A stretch of DNA of 64,000 bases from Heliomicrobium gestii (GCF_009877435.1 NZ_WXEX01000004.1:246864-310863), one strand, 5' to 3'; positions 17,193 through 29,325 are shown, counted from the first letter of the stretch. Program-made: numbers and translations. The notes: generated from the sequence alone by a model not told the origin.

Positions 17193-18107
17193 TTACACGG
17201 GGACATGGGGTTTTCCTTGACCCCATGAGCACTCGGGCAGCAACGGCAAGTCACAGTCTCTCACCCGGGAGGGAAAGGGGATCACCTGTTCATAGGGAGG
17301 CGGGGGCAATTGGGCATTCCGGTTTTGCGTTACAGGAACATCGACAGCGGTTTGATTTTCGTCGAATTGCTTCGCCAGGATGTTCACGATGATTCGTCCG
17401 ATTTGGCGTCCGAGCCTCAGCCCTTCGCTCAGATCAGCCGGGAAGTGAACACCCCCGTAGAGACGGGAAAGGGAGTCCTCCTCAGCCAGTTCCTGCAGCC
17501 GTTGTGACTCCGGCGGGAAGAAGTAGCTGAGGATCACCTCCGCCGTCCCAGCGACGACAGAGTGGCCCGATGGATAAGATGGAAACTTGGGTGTGCATAT
17601 AAAGGTGACCAGTTTCTGATCCAGTTGATTGGGACGGGCGACATCCCACAGATATTTATAATACCAGGTCACGACAAAGGCATCGTTAATCCCTGATTGG
17701 ACTGCCGCAAGCACTCGCGCCGCCCGTACCGGGGTAAAACCATAGGTATCTATCAATCGATCAATGATCGGCGTCCACTGTTTTGTCGCCGGACCATCCC
17801 CCCAATACTCGGCGATCTTCTTCTGCGTAGGTGTAAGGCTGGCCAGCGTTTGCTGGACGACGATCAACTGCTGATTAAAGTTGAAATTGTCCGGTTGCTG
17901 GATCTCAAAGGTAATGGGCACGCCATCGGGAGTCACAAATCGCCCCTTCGTATCGCGTCGCAAGAAAAACAATGGCCATGAACCGGCCGTAGGATCGACC
18001 CCTTCTGGCACCCGTTCTTCTCCGGCATAGGAAAGCTGCGACCACTGTCTCGGTAGATTTACGCTTTTCTGATGATAATGATGGGTATTTCCTACAGGCG
18101 TAGACAT
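17193..18107 (-). CDS. Vanadium-haloperoxidase/PAP2-superfamily protein
   Basis: A 304-residue protein with the vanadate/phosphate-binding signature split over three motifs: KYLWDVARP, PSYPSGHS and SRLYGGVHFPAD. The catalytic His residues in PSGH and GGVH are present. The family includes vanadium haloperoxidases and soluble acid phosphatases; which reaction this one performs cannot be told from the motif alone. No signal peptide is visible from MSTPVGNTHH. The start is ATG 18107 with GGGGGAGGG upstream; an earlier in-frame start at 18146 has no ribosome site. The tail is proline-rich (QLPPPPYEQVIPFPS). Monocistronic, with a terminator behind it. Confidence 0.85.
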   Translation of the reverse strand: MSTPVGNTHHYHQKSVNLPRQWSQLSYAGEERVPEGVDPTAGSWPLFFLRRDTKGRFVTPDGVPITFEIQQPDNFNFNQQLIVVQQTLASLTPTQKKIAEYWGDGPATKQWTPIIDRLIDTYGFTPVRAARVLAAVQSGINDAFVVTWYYKYLWDVARPNQLDQKLVTFICTPKFPSYPSGHSVVAGTAEVILSYFFPPESQRLQELAEEDSLSRLYGGVHFPADLSEGLRLGRQIGRIIVNILAKQFDENQTAVDVPVTQNRNAQLPPPPYEQVIPFPSRVRDCDLPLLPECSWGQGKPHVPV

Positions 18108-18359
18108 TTCAACCCTCCCCCTCATCCTGCTTATTGCATTACGCAATCACCATCGGCTTTTACTGCGAATTTAGGGATCGCTTTGTCCTTTGTCCTTTGT
18201 CCTTTTCATCCTTTTCATCGACGCTCTTGATCACTATAGTTCAACCTTGAAGAATTTGTTACCCGGCGTGCTGCCCTATGTACTAAATAAAATGATCATC
18301 ATTCCCCTGTTCTACATAGCCTGATTATGATTACGCTGTGTAGAAAGGCGGATTGTGGT
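18108..18359. other. Intergenic region with short direct repeats
   Basis: 252 bases between divergent genes. It holds three tandem copies of TTTGTCC (about 18182-18203) followed by two copies of TTTTCATCC-like sequence, then an AT-rich stretch. No gene or clear promoter was recognised. Confidence 0.5.
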
Positions 18360-18560
18360 ATGGCCGGAACCATTAAATGCATGATTGATGCCATCATCGC
18401 CAAGCGGTCGAGAGGCAACGCGACCATCGCCATGACGACCCGCACCAAGATTTTTCTGAAAGGCATCAACCCGGACATCTATAACATGTCATCCCCCGAC
18501 GACCCCGCCGTCATCGAAAAACTGCGGGGCATCGCCCGGGATCTGGGCGTAAGTTTATAA
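18360..18560 (+). CDS. Conserved-looking 66-residue protein upstream of FIST gene
   Basis: A 66-residue ORF with AAAGGCGG eight bases before ATG 18360. The sequence is mixed alpha/beta (KCMIDAIIAKRSRGNATIAM; TKIFLKGINPDIY; PAVIEKLRGIARDLGVSL) with no membrane helix or Cys cluster. It ends 19 bases before the FIST gene start, so the two are almost certainly one operon. I do not recognise the family. The C-terminal half resembles a short helical docking segment. It may be a partner or regulator of the FIST protein. Confidence 0.7.
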   Translation: MAGTIKCMIDAIIAKRSRGNATIAMTTRTKIFLKGINPDIYNMSSPDDPAVIEKLRGIARDLGVSL

Positions 18561-18579
18561 CAAAAAGGATGGTGCCTCC

Positions 18580-19698
18580 ATGAATCTCGTCGCCGCGTCC
18601 CCTCTGGTCGATACGGCGTCAGCCGTCCGGGATATTCGCAACACCATCGATGACCAGGCGCTCGTCGTCTTTTTCGCTTCTTCCTGCCATGACCCTCACA
18701 TCGCAGCCCGCCTGATGAAAGAGGCCTTCCCCCGCTCCACCGTAGTGGGTTGCACCACTGCCGGGGAGATCTGGTGCGATCCCCTTGCCGGAGTCGGAAA
18801 AATGGCCTCAAACCACCTGGTGGCCATGTCTTTTTCCGAAGAGATCGTCGGCCCTTTCCACGCGGAAGTGGTCGGTCAGTTAAGTCAATCCATCGATATC
18901 GCCCCTGCTCTGGCCGGCTTTGAACAGGCCTTCGGGATCCCCGTAGCCGCCATGGATCCCGATGAGTACCTGGGCATGATCCTGATCGACGGGTTGATCT
19001 GCTCAGAAGAGGCGCTGATGGAAAAACTCGGTGACACCTCTGACATCCTCTTCGTCGGTGGCTCTGCCGGCGATGATTTTAAACTGCAAGGGACCTACGT
19101 CTTTCTCGATGGGCAGGCGTACAACGATGCTGCCCTGTTGCTGGTGATGAAACCGAAGCGGAAGTTTCAGGCCATCAAAACGCAAAGCTTTACGATCCTG
19201 CCGCACAGGCTGCAGGTAACGGGCGCCTGCCAGCGCTCCGTTTCCCACTTCAACGGGCAACCGGCGGGGAAAGCCTATGCCGATGCCTTGGGCATTCCCT
19301 TGGAAAAGGCGCCGGAACAGTTCGTCGATCACCCGGTGGGCCTGATGATCGATGGCGAGCCCTATGTGCGCAGCCCTCAGAAGATCAATGACCAGGGCGG
19401 GCTCGATTTCTACTCTTCCCTTCTAGAAGGGATGGAACTGCGCATCTTGGAATCGCTCGATCCGATCGCCGATACGGAATCCGCGATCGCCGCCGCTCAG
19501 CAAGCCATGGGAGGGCTCTCCAGTGTCATTCTCTTCAACTGCGCCAACCGAACCGTCGACATGGAGCGACGTCGAATCACCGGGGAGTTTGAGGCGATGC
19601 TCGGCCGGTTGGGCGCGCCTGTGATCGGCTTTTCTTCCTATGGTGAGATGTATATCGGTCACATCAACCAGACGGCGACAATGATCGCCTTTGGATAG
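18580..19698 (+). CDS. FIST-domain sensory protein
   Basis: A 372-residue soluble protein. The N-terminal FIST_N part has FFASSCHDP, STVVGCTTAGEI and FVGGSAGDDFK. The FIST_C part has GKAYADALG, GLMIDGEPYVRSP, VILFNCANRT and VIGFSSYGEMYIGH. FIST proteins are predicted small-ligand (possibly amino-acid) sensors often attached to signalling domains; this one is stand-alone. The AAAAGGATGG ribosome site is well placed. It is cotranscribed with the 66-residue gene and ends at a strong terminator; the PhnD-chemoreceptor fusion is its convergent neighbour, which may be coincidental. Confidence 0.88.
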   Translation: MNLVAASPLVDTASAVRDIRNTIDDQALVVFFASSCHDPHIAARLMKEAFPRSTVVGCTTAGEIWCDPLAGVGKMASNHLVAMSFSEEIVGPFHAEVVGQLSQSIDIAPALAGFEQAFGIPVAAMDPDEYLGMILIDGLICSEEALMEKLGDTSDILFVGGSAGDDFKLQGTYVFLDGQAYNDAALLLVMKPKRKFQAIKTQSFTILPHRLQVTGACQRSVSHFNGQPAGKAYADALGIPLEKAPEQFVDHPVGLMIDGEPYVRSPQKINDQGGLDFYSSLLEGMELRILESLDPIADTESAIAAAQQAMGGLSSVILFNCANRTVDMERRRITGEFEAMLGRLGAPVIGFSSYGEMYIGHINQTATMIAFG

Positions 19699-19728
19699 CC
19701 AGCCGTCGATTTAGAGATAAAGTGAAAC

Positions 19729-19774
19729 AAAACGGGACTGACCCGCCTACGCGCCGGGTCAATCCCGTTTTTCA
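19729..19774 (+). terminator. Bidirectional terminator between FIST and chemoreceptor genes
   Basis: AAAACGGGACTGACCCG pairs with CGGGTCAATCCCGTTTTT with one mismatch. It lies between the convergent stops at 19698 and 19823. Confidence 0.9.
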
Positions 19775-19822
19775 TGCGAACCCTCTGCGGGAACGACTGC
19801 AATGCCATGGAAAGGCTCCGAC

Positions 19823-21517
19823 CTACCGGCTGCTTTCGCGCAACACCTCCCGGATGATGTGGTAGTTCTCATCACGCGTGTCGATGAATCCTTGAATGGG
19901 TGACTCGGCCATGACCTGTCTCCCCCTGTCGGTGCGGGCGAGGGCCAGCAGACCTTCTTTCAGTCGGGTGACCTGTTCGCTGTTCAAGCCGCCCCGGGCG
20001 GCGATGCAGTCCTTGGGGATCGCCTCCGTCTCGGCCAGGCAGACCAGGTCGTCGACCGGCAGGCCGCGACGGCGGGCGTCGTCAAGGGCCTCGGAATAGG
20101 TGGCGCCGGCGGCGATATCGCCTTTCAGGACCGACTCTATGACACGGCTGTGGGTTCCCTGGAAGATGATCTCGCCCAAGTCCCGGTCCGGATTGAGCCC
20201 GGCTCGTCGCAGGAGCAGGCGCGGGTAGGCGTACCCCGAGGCGGACTGGGGATCGACGAAGGCCATTCGTTTGCCTTTCAGCGCTGTCAGGTTGGCGATG
20301 CCGCTTCCCTTGCGGGCGATGATATACCCCTTGTAGGAGGCATGTCCGTTGACGATGGGCGTGGCCAGCGGGATGACCCTTCCCTTTTCGGCTGCATTGA
20401 CATAAGCCAGCGGAGAAAACCAGCCCACGTCGACGATCTCATCGATGAGGCAGTCAGCCAGGGCGTTATAGTCGGAGGCGATGAGGATGCGGGGCTGGAC
20501 GCCGAGGTTGCGGCAGAGGGCGTCGATGACGGGCAGGTATTGCCTGCGAATGGCGTCAGGGCTTAGGGCGGGATTGATGCCGATGATCAGCTCGTCAGCC
20601 CGCTTCAACCGGGCCGCCTGTTTTTGCAGGTGATGGACATTGCTGTTAAAGCCTTCTGCCAGGTCCAAGAGTTTCCCGTGGTGTTTCTCCTGGTCACGGA
20701 CGCGGTCGAGGATGTCCCGCATGCCATCACCGAGAGAGGCGAAAATGGCCGCCAGTTGTTCCGACCGATCGGCGTGCTGGGCGGTGGCTTCGAAGAGTTC
20801 CTTGTTCAGTTCCGTGATCTCGCCAAAGGTGTTCACCGTGTTGGAGAGCACCTCCCGTCCTGACCGGACATCGGCCACAACGGTGTTCAGTTGCTTGGAA
20901 CTGAAGTCAGCGCCTGTCGCTACCGTATGGATGTCTTGTTTGATCTGATCGGCCGCTTTTTGAATCCCTTGGGCCGACTGGGCGCTTTTATCGGCAAGCT
21001 TGCGGATCTCATCGGCCACGACGGCAAAGCCTCGTCCCGCCGCGCCGGCGCGGGCCGCTTCGATGGAGGCGTTGAGGGCGAGGAGATTCGTCTTTTTGGC
21101 GATGTCGCGGGCTTCTCGGACAAAGCGGGCGATCTGTTCCGACTCCTCCCGCAGCTTTAAGGCCGCTCGCGCGTAAGCGAGGACATCGGTGGCGACCAAT
21201 TGCAACAACTGCTCCGCCTCGGCGACTCGCCGCTCGCCCTCTCGCGCTTCCTCCAATCGGGATGCCGACAGTTCGGCCACTTGGCTCGCCCGTTCCTCGA
21301 GCAGCCGGGCGACGCTCGTCATCTCCTGCAACCGCGCCGAACCGTCGATCAGATCCTGGCCGTTGCGTTCCGTGATTTTGACAAGACTGCGGGCCACTTC
21401 CGCCGTTTCACCGACAGTCCATTTGACCTGGTGGGCGTCAAGGCCCAATTTTTCCGAGAGGGGCAGGATGTCGACCTTCAGTTCGACACCAGGCTGTGGG
21501 GGCATTGTCTCTTTCAT
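19823..21517 (-). CDS. Soluble chemoreceptor fused to a PhnD-like binding domain
   Basis: A 564-residue protein with no signal peptide or membrane helix. Residues about 40-310 are a methyl-accepting signalling coiled coil with the canonical tip region ([31 protein letters not shown]). Residues about 315-564 are a periplasmic-binding-protein-type domain of the phosphate/phosphite/phosphonate (PhnD) class: [64 protein letters not shown]. That domain is normally secreted, yet here it sits C-terminal to a cytoplasmic signalling unit. It probably senses an intracellular anion or organophosphonate and signals to CheA or another kinase. The start is ATG 21517 with GGAGG upstream. It lies downstream of the glycolytic operon but behind its terminator. 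Confidence 0.9.
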   Translation of the reverse strand: MKETMPPQPGVELKVDILPLSEKLGLDAHQVKWTVGETAEVARSLVKITERNGQDLIDGSARLQEMTSVARLLEERASQVAELSASRLEEAREGERRVAEAEQLLQLVATDVLAYARAALKLREESEQIARFVREARDIAKKTNLLALNASIEAARAGAAGRGFAVVADEIRKLADKSAQSAQGIQKAADQIKQDIHTVATGADFSSKQLNTVVADVRSGREVLSNTVNTFGEITELNKELFEATAQHADRSEQLAAIFASLGDGMRDILDRVRDQEKHHGKLLDLAEGFNSNVHHLQKQAARLKRADELIIGINPALSPDAIRRQYLPVIDALCRNLGVQPRILIASDYNALADCLIDEIVDVGWFSPLAYVNAAEKGRVIPLATPIVNGHASYKGYIIARKGSGIANLTALKGKRMAFVDPQSASGYAYPRLLLRRAGLNPDRDLGEIIFQGTHSRVIESVLKGDIAAGATYSEALDDARRRGLPVDDLVCLAETEAIPKDCIAARGGLNSEQVTRLKEGLLALARTDRGRQVMAESPIQGFIDTRDENYHIIREVLRESSR

Positions 21518-21540
21518 CGTATTCGTTCCTCCAAGGTGGA

Positions 21541-21630
21541 CAAAAAAAATGAGCCATGCCTGTCGCTTCTCTTCTGCCCGCATTCATGGATCTCGCTGCG
21601 ATGAGGGGAGAATGTACGTCTGGCATGGCC
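21541..21630 (-). terminator. Probable terminator of the glycolytic operon
   Basis: GGGCCATGCC and GGCATGGCTC form the base of a long hairpin, followed on the minus strand by eight Ts. It begins 26 bases after the enolase stop. The loop of about 60 nt has further internal pairing. Confidence 0.6.
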
Positions 21631-21655
21631 CTGCAGGGGGTGCTGTATCTACCGT

Positions 21656-23814
<2,159 letters not shown>

Positions 23815-23844
23815 GTGCTGCTCCGCTTCCCTTCAAATCAAAAA

Positions 23845-25026
23845 TTATTTATCCCGCAGAACGGCCACGCCGGGCAGGGTCTTGCCTTCCAGGAATTCGA
23901 GGGAGGCGCCGCCGCCGGTGGAGATGTGGCTCATCCGCTCGGCCACACCGACCTTGTTGACGGCCGCGACCGAATCGCCGCCGCCGATGACAGTGATGCC
24001 CCGGCACTCCGCCATAGCCCGGGCGACGGCTTCCGTCCCCTTGGCAAACTCGTCGAATTCAAAGACGCCCATGGGTCCGTTCCACAGCACGGTGGCGGCC
24101 TCTTTGACCACATTCGCATAAAGGCGCGCCGTCTCGGGGCCGATGTCGAGGGCCATCCAGCCGGGCTCGATGGCGTTGACGGGAACGGTTCGCTGGGGGG
24201 CGCTCGCTTCGAAGGCCTGGGTGACGACGACATCGGTGGGCAGCAGCAGGTTCACCTTTTGCGCCTTCGCCCGCAGGATCAGTTCGCCGGCCAGGTCCAC
24301 CTTGTCGGTTTCGACGAGGGATGTGCCCGTCTCATAGCCGAGGGCGCGCAGGAAGGTGTTGGCCATGCCGCCGCCGATGATCAAGCTGTCCACCTTGGCT
24401 AAGAGGTTCTCAATGACGCCGATCTTGTCAGAGACCTTGGCGCCGCCGATGACGGCGACGAAGGGCCGCTCGGGCTGGGTGACGGCCTTGCCGAGCATGG
24501 CCAGTTCTTTTTCCATCAAGAACCCGGCCACCGCCGGCAAGTGCTCAGCGACGCCGGCGGTGGAGGCGTGGGCGCGATGGGCGGTGCCAAAGGCGTCGTT
24601 GACATAGATGTCCGCTAGGCCGGCCAGGGCTTTGGCATAGGCCTTGTCGTTCTTTTCCTCTTCCTTATAAAAGCGCACGTTTTCCAGCAGGAGCAGGTCG
24701 CCCTCTTGCATGGAAGCCACAGCCGCCTCGACCTGCGGTCCGATGGAATCATCGACCTTGGTCACCGGCTTGCCGAGGAGTTCGGCGAGGCGCTGGGCCA
24801 CCGGGGTGAGACGAAACTCGTCGACAGGCTGCCCTTTCGGGCGACCCAGGTGGGAGGCGACGATCACCCGCGCCCCCCTTTCAATCAGGTATTGCAGTGT
24901 CGGCAGGGTCATACGGATGCGCGTGTCATCGGTGATGACCCCCTTTTTCAGGGGGACGTTCAGGTCTTCCCGGACGAGGACGCGCTTGCCCCGCACATCG
25001 ATATCGCGAAGGGAGATCTTCTCCAT
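23845..25026 (-). CDS. pgk: Phosphoglycerate kinase
   Basis: A 393-residue kinase transferring phosphate between 1,3-bisphosphoglycerate and ADP. It has the N-terminal substrate motif ([27 protein letters not shown]), the His/Arg region ([12 protein letters not shown]), the hinge region ([19 protein letters not shown]) and the nucleotide-binding motif ([17 protein letters not shown]). The length is normal. The gene starts only two bases after the gap stop codon, so translation is probably coupled. Confidence 0.97.
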   Translation of the reverse strand: MEKISLRDIDVRGKRVLVREDLNVPLKKGVITDDTRIRMTLPTLQYLIERGARVIVASHLGRPKGQPVDEFRLTPVAQRLAELLGKPVTKVDDSIGPQVEAAVASMQEGDLLLLENVRFYKEEEKNDKAYAKALAGLADIYVNDAFGTAHRAHASTAGVAEHLPAVAGFLMEKELAMLGKAVTQPERPFVAVIGGAKVSDKIGVIENLLAKVDSLIIGGGMANTFLRALGYETGTSLVETDKVDLAGELILRAKAQKVNLLLPTDVVVTQAFEASAPQRTVPVNAIEPGWMALDIGPETARLYANVVKEAATVLWNGPMGVFEFDEFAKGTEAVARAMAECRGITVIGGGDSVAAVNKVGVAERMSHISTGGGASLEFLEGKTLPGVAVLRDK

Positions 25027-25027
25027 C

Positions 25028-26053
25028 TTAGAGCCCCTTTGCGGCCATCAGGAGGGCCAGGTCGACGACGCGGTTGGAGTAACCCCATTCGTTGTCATAC
25101 CAGGAGACAACCTTGGCCATTTTGCCGTCGAGAATCATCGTGGAAGGCGCGTCGACAATGGAGGAATGGGGGTTGCCGTTGAAGTCGCGGGAGACGAGGG
25201 GTTTTTCACAGAAGGCCAGGATGCCTTTCAGGGGACCTTCAGCGGCAGCCTTCAGGGCGCTGTTGATGGCCTCTTCGGTGGCCGGTTTTTCCAGTTCGAC
25301 GACCAGATCGACGACAGAGACGTTCGGGGTAGGCACGCGCATGGCGAAGCCGTTCAGCTTGCCTTTCAGTTCCGGCAGGACGAGGGCGACGGCCTTGGCG
25401 GCGCCGGTGGTGGTGGGGATGATCGACTGGCCGGCGGCGCGGGCGCGGCGCAGATCGCTGTGGGGCAGGTCGAGGATGCGCTGGTCGTTCGTGTAGGCGT
25501 GGACCGTCGTCATCAGGCCGCGGACAATGCCAAACTGCTCGTGAAGCACCTTGGCGAAGGGGGCCAGGCAGTTGGTGGTGCAGGAGGCGTTGGAGACGAC
25601 ATGGTGGTTGGCAGGGTCGTATGTATGGTCGTTGACGCCCATGACGATGGTGGCGTCGATGTCTTTGCCGGGCGCAGAGATGATCACTTTTTTCGCGCCA
25701 GCCTGGATGTGCTTGGCTGCGTCGGGACCCTTGGTGAAACGGCCCGTCGATTCGACGACGATATCGACGCCAAGCTCTTTCCAGGGCAGTTTGGCGGGGT
25801 CTGTTTCGGCGCAGACCTTGATCTGGATGCCGTTGACAGAGATCGCCTTATCGGAAACGGTCACTTCATAGGGAAGTTCGCCATGGACGGAATCATACTG
25901 GAGCAGGTGGGCCAGCGTCTCAGGGCTCGTCAGGTCGTTGAGGGCGACGATCTCCACGTCGGAGCCGGCTTTCAGCATGTCCCGTTTCAGCATGGCGCGC
26001 AGCACGTTGCGGCCGATCCGGCCAAATCCATTGATGGCAATTTTCGTAGTCAT
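25028..26053 (-). CDS. gap: Glyceraldehyde-3-phosphate dehydrogenase
   Basis: A 341-residue NAD-type GAPDH. It has the Rossmann motif ([13 protein letters not shown]), an NAD-preferring acidic residue ([10 protein letters not shown]), the catalytic Cys in [13 protein letters not shown], the catalytic His region, and [14 protein letters not shown]. It oxidises glyceraldehyde-3-phosphate in the cytoplasm. The ATG at 26053 has GGAGGAATG upstream; the upstream in-frame Met residues lie within the leader. It is the first gene of the gap-pgk-tpiA-eno operon, separated from pyk by 230 bases including a branched hairpin. Confidence 0.97.
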   Translation of the reverse strand: MTTKIAINGFGRIGRNVLRAMLKRDMLKAGSDVEIVALNDLTSPETLAHLLQYDSVHGELPYEVTVSDKAISVNGIQIKVCAETDPAKLPWKELGVDIVVESTGRFTKGPDAAKHIQAGAKKVIISAPGKDIDATIVMGVNDHTYDPANHHVVSNASCTTNCLAPFAKVLHEQFGIVRGLMTTVHAYTNDQRILDLPHSDLRRARAAGQSIIPTTTGAAKAVALVLPELKGKLNGFAMRVPTPNVSVVDLVVELEKPATEEAINSALKAAAEGPLKGILAFCEKPLVSRDFNGNPHSSIVDAPSTMILDGKMAKVVSWYDNEWGYSNRVVDLALLMAAKGL

Positions 26054-26163
26054 TTTTACATTCCTCCGCATCATTTTGTTTGTTTTGGCTAGGGAAAAGG
26101 TTCTCTCAGCTACGGGCTTTTTACAGGTAACCGCTTTTATGAAATAAAAGGTTTTAGAAAAGT

Positions 26164-26209
26164 GAGCAGGCGCGAAGAATGGATCTCTGATCCATTCAAC
26201 GGCCTGCTC
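26164..26209 (-). terminator. Branched hairpin between pyk and gap
   Basis: GAGCAGGC...GCCTGCTC encloses a second perfect stem, GAATGGATC-AGA-GATCCATTC, on the minus strand, followed by ACTTTTCT. It fits a terminator for pyk, but with a weak U-tract. It could also be a leader structure of the gap operon. Confidence 0.5.
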
Positions 26210-26285
26210 AAAACCTCCGGGGCCTCATGTCAAGTTGATGATCATCGAAGCAAGGGGCATCGAGCAGGCATCTCAACTTTTATCC

Positions 26286-28022
26286 TTACAGGACTTTGGC
26301 CGCCCCTCTGTAGATGAGGCCGCGCCGTCCGTCGACGGTGATCGTCTCCCCTGTTTCAAACAACGATAGAGCCTTGTCAACACCGACGACAACGGGGATG
26401 CGATACTCCAAAGCCATGATGGCCGCGTGAGAGGTGAGACCGCCTTCCTCACAGACGATGGCGGCGGCATCTTTCAGGTACGGCACATACTCGGCGTCAG
26501 TGCCGACGGCGATCAGCACTTCCCCTGCTTGCAACGCCGTCGCTTCGGCAACGCTCCGGACGACTCTCACCATGCCCGTCACCGCTCGGGAGACGATGCC
26601 GGTGCCCCGGGCCGCCGCCTTGCCGACGGTGTGGACCTTGAGCAGGTTCGTCGATCCTTGTACACCGACAGGGACGCCGGCGGTGATGACAACGAGGTCG
26701 CCGCCCTGGATCAGGTCATGCTCGACGGCCACGTTGACAGCTGTCGCCAGCATGCGGTCCGTGTCGGTCAGGTGGACCGAGGGCAAGGGGATGACGCCCC
26801 AGACAAGGGCCAAGCGGCGCATGACCGACGGTTCGGGGGTGACGGCGACGATGGGCGACTGAGGACGGTAGCGGGCGATCATGCGAGCCGTATAGCCGCT
26901 GACGGTGACCGTGAGGATGGCCGCCGCCTCCAACTGGGCAGCGGTGACGCAGACGGCCTGGCCGATGGCGTCGGTGACGCTGGTCCGGCCGTTGTGGATC
27001 GTCTGGTTGCGGTGCAGCGACGCTTCCGCCCGCCGGGCGATGCGGTCCATCGTCTGCACGGCGATGACGGGGTATTTGCCGTTCGCCGTCTCGCCGGAGA
27101 GCATGATGGCGTCAGTGCCGTCGAAGATGGCGTTGGCCACGTCGCTCGCTTCGGCGCGTGTCGGCCGGGGGTTGTTGATCATCGAGTCCAGCATCTGGGT
27201 GGCTGTGATCACCGGCTTGCCGAGGCGGTTGCATTCACTGATGATCGACTTTTGCAGGATCGGCACTTCTTCGGCAGGGATCTCGACGCCCAGGTCGCCC
27301 CGGGCGACCATGATGCCGTCAGAGGCCTGGATGATCTCGTCGAGGTTATCGACCGCTTCGCTGCTCTCGATCTTGGAGATGATCTCGATGTTGGCGCCCG
27401 CTTCCTCCAGGATCTTGCGGATGGCCAGCACGTCGGCGGCCTTGCGGACGAAGGAGGCGGCGATGAAGTCGACCTTCTGTTCGATGCCAAAACGGATGTC
27501 GGCGATGTCCTTCTCGGTGACCGAGGGCAGGTTGATCGAGATGCCGGGCACATTGACGCCTTTTTTATTGGAGACCTTGCCGCCGTTGAGGACTCGGCAA
27601 ATGACGTCATTGCCCTCGACGGCCTCCACCAGCAGTTCCACGAGGCCGTCATCGACCAGGATGCGAACGCCCGGCGACACATCCTTCGGCAGGTCGGTGT
27701 AGGTGACAGAGACCTTTGATGCGTCGCCGACGATCGGTTCCGTCGTCAAGGTGAAGCGCTGTCCCGCTTCCAAAAAAATCGGCGGGGCGGCGAAATCGCC
27801 CGTGCGGATCTCGGGACCTTTCGTGTCGAGCAGGATGGCCACGTTTTCACCCATTTCGGCGGCGATCCGGCGGATGGTCTCCATGCGGCGTCCATGTTCC
27901 TCATGGGAACCGTGGGAAAAGTTGAGGCGGGCCACGTTCATGCCGGAACGGATGATCTCCCTCAGCGTGTCTGGGTGTTCGCTGGCCGGCCCGATGGTGC
28001 AAACGATTTTTGTTCTTCGCAT
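26286..28022 (-). CDS. pyk: Pyruvate kinase with C-terminal PEP-utiliser domain
   Basis: A 578-residue kinase making pyruvate and ATP from PEP and ADP. The barrel domain has TKIVCTIGPAS, the signature around IEIISKIES, GDLGVEIPAEEVP and SGETANGKYPV. After the normal C-terminal domain comes the extra mobile domain found in Bacillus-type enzymes (EEGGLTSHAAIMALEYRIPV). The start is ATG 28022 (MRRTKIVCTIG) with AAAGAGG upstream; the frame extends upstream without a ribosome site. It precedes the gap operon on the same strand. Confidence 0.96.
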   Translation of the reverse strand: MRRTKIVCTIGPASEHPDTLREIIRSGMNVARLNFSHGSHEEHGRRMETIRRIAAEMGENVAILLDTKGPEIRTGDFAAPPIFLEAGQRFTLTTEPIVGDASKVSVTYTDLPKDVSPGVRILVDDGLVELLVEAVEGNDVICRVLNGGKVSNKKGVNVPGISINLPSVTEKDIADIRFGIEQKVDFIAASFVRKAADVLAIRKILEEAGANIEIISKIESSEAVDNLDEIIQASDGIMVARGDLGVEIPAEEVPILQKSIISECNRLGKPVITATQMLDSMINNPRPTRAEASDVANAIFDGTDAIMLSGETANGKYPVIAVQTMDRIARRAEASLHRNQTIHNGRTSVTDAIGQAVCVTAAQLEAAAILTVTVSGYTARMIARYRPQSPIVAVTPEPSVMRRLALVWGVIPLPSVHLTDTDRMLATAVNVAVEHDLIQGGDLVVITAGVPVGVQGSTNLLKVHTVGKAAARGTGIVSRAVTGMVRVVRSVAEATALQAGEVLIAVGTDAEYVPYLKDAAAIVCEEGGLTSHAAIMALEYRIPVVVGVDKALSLFETGETITVDGRRGLIYRGAAKVL

Positions 28023-28128
28023 ACGATACCTCTTTCGCAATGGCGCTTGGTGGCTGGCAACCGGTACGCTTTTACGCCATGGACAAGGCCATAGGCAAAC
28101 CCCTAGCGGTGGCAACCTCTGTCGCTGC

Positions 28129-29325
28129 CTACAACCCGTACGCCTCAGCCAACAGTTCGATGGGGTGGACCACGGGCAGGCCGGTCACATGATTGACCTG
28201 CAACTGGCACATGCCACACTCCGTGACGGCCTGTTTGACGCCGGTGTCCTCGACGGCGCGGACGATGTTCTGGCCGATTTCGCGGCTGATGGGGTATTTT
28301 TCTTTTTTGAAGCCGTAACTGCCGGAGAGGCCGCAGCAGCCGGCGTCCAAGGGAAGCACCTGCAGGTCAGGGATGAGCTGCAGGATCTCCTGTGAGGGCA
28401 CGCCATAGCCGACGGCGCGCAGGTGACAGGGCTGGTGGTAGCCGTAGCGGCGCGGCAGCGCCTTCAGTTGGGTGTCAAGTTGCCCTTTTTCATGGAGCAG
28501 AACGAGGTACTCAAAGGCGTCGTAGGTGTTTTCCGTTACCAGCGTCGTGTCCATGTCGAAGAGTTCATGGTACTCCTGGCGCAGCATCAGGTTGCAGCTG
28601 GGACAGGTGGTGACGACGGCATAGCCGTCTTGGATGTACCGGTTCAGCTTTTCCAGGTTGCTCACGCCATAGGCTTTGGCCGCATCCATGAGTCCGTTGG
28701 AGACGGTGGGCAGGCCGCAGCAGTTGAAGTCGTCGACGACCATCTCGATGCCGTTGTGGGCGAGGACCTTCGCCAGCGCCAAGCCGACTTCCGGCGTGTA
28801 GTAGTTGACATAGCACCCTGGGTAGTAGAGCACCTTCCCTTTCGGGTTGGCGATCTTCTTCGGTTGGAACTGCTGCAAGAAGGTTTTCGAGGCGAAGCGT
28901 GGGAAGGGCATATCGGCGGCGACGCCGAAGAAGGCTTCACCCATCGCCCGGAAAGGTCCGACACCGGCGGCCCAGTTGACGATGGACGGCGCGATCTGGG
29001 CAGCCTTGCAGATCCATTCGACCCGCCCCAGGACCTGGTCGCGCAGGGGAGCGCCGTTGAGGGCCACATACTCCCCCTTGGCCTTGCAGTTCATGGTGGC
29101 CACGTTGACGCCGGAGGGGCAGACGAAGTCACAGGTCTTACAGTTGCTGCAGTAGCTGATGGAGGGGTGAACGGCGGCCGGCTCGTCAAGGCGGAAGCGC
29201 TCCAGGTCAGGGCCGTTCTGCTTCGGTCCGGCGTACTGGTCGGTCACTTTGACGACAGGACAGTTGGCGACGCAGATATTGCATTTGATGCAGTTATCGA
29301 GGATGAGATGACGATCCTGACTCAT
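28129..29325 (-). CDS. glpC: Anaerobic glycerol-3-phosphate dehydrogenase, iron-sulfur subunit C
   Basis: A 398-residue protein. It has two ferredoxin-type [4Fe-4S] motifs (CIKCNICVANCP; CSNCKTCDFVCPSG) and two CCG cysteine-rich domains (FNCCGLPTVSNG; AGCCGLSGSYGF). It takes electrons from GlpAB and passes them to the quinone pool. The start ATG has GGGGAGG upstream and overlaps the glpB stop by four bases (ATGA), typical of translational coupling. The in-frame extension towards 29556 is shadow. Last gene of glpABC. Confidence 0.93.
   Translation of the reverse strand: MSQDRHLILDNCIKCNICVANCPVVKVTDQYAGPKQNGPDLERFRLDEPAAVHPSISYCSNCKTCDFVCPSGVNVATMNCKAKGEYVALNGAPLRDQVLGRVEWICKAAQIAPSIVNWAAGVGPFRAMGEAFFGVAADMPFPRFASKTFLQQFQPKKIANPKGKVLYYPGCYVNYYTPEVGLALAKVLAHNGIEMVVDDFNCCGLPTVSNGLMDAAKAYGVSNLEKLNRYIQDGYAVVTTCPSCNLMLRQEYHELFDMDTTLVTENTYDAFEYLVLLHEKGQLDTQLKALPRRYGYHQPCHLRAVGYGVPSQEILQLIPDLQVLPLDAGCCGLSGSYGFKKEKYPISREIGQNIVRAVEDTGVKQAVTECGMCQLQVNHVTGLPVVHPIELLAEAYGL

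Noticed and set aside
18182..18220. Short tandem repeats (TTTGTCC, TTTTCATCC) as a possible CRISPR or regulatory array
   Set aside because: Units are only seven to nine bases without spacers; most likely simple-sequence repeats.
24710..26092. Plus-strand open frame of 460 codons
   Set aside because: It runs antisense across pgk and gap, with no protein-like features.
26427..27719. Plus-strand open frame of 430 codons
   Set aside because: Antisense shadow of pyruvate kinase, Asp/Gly/Arg-rich without domains.
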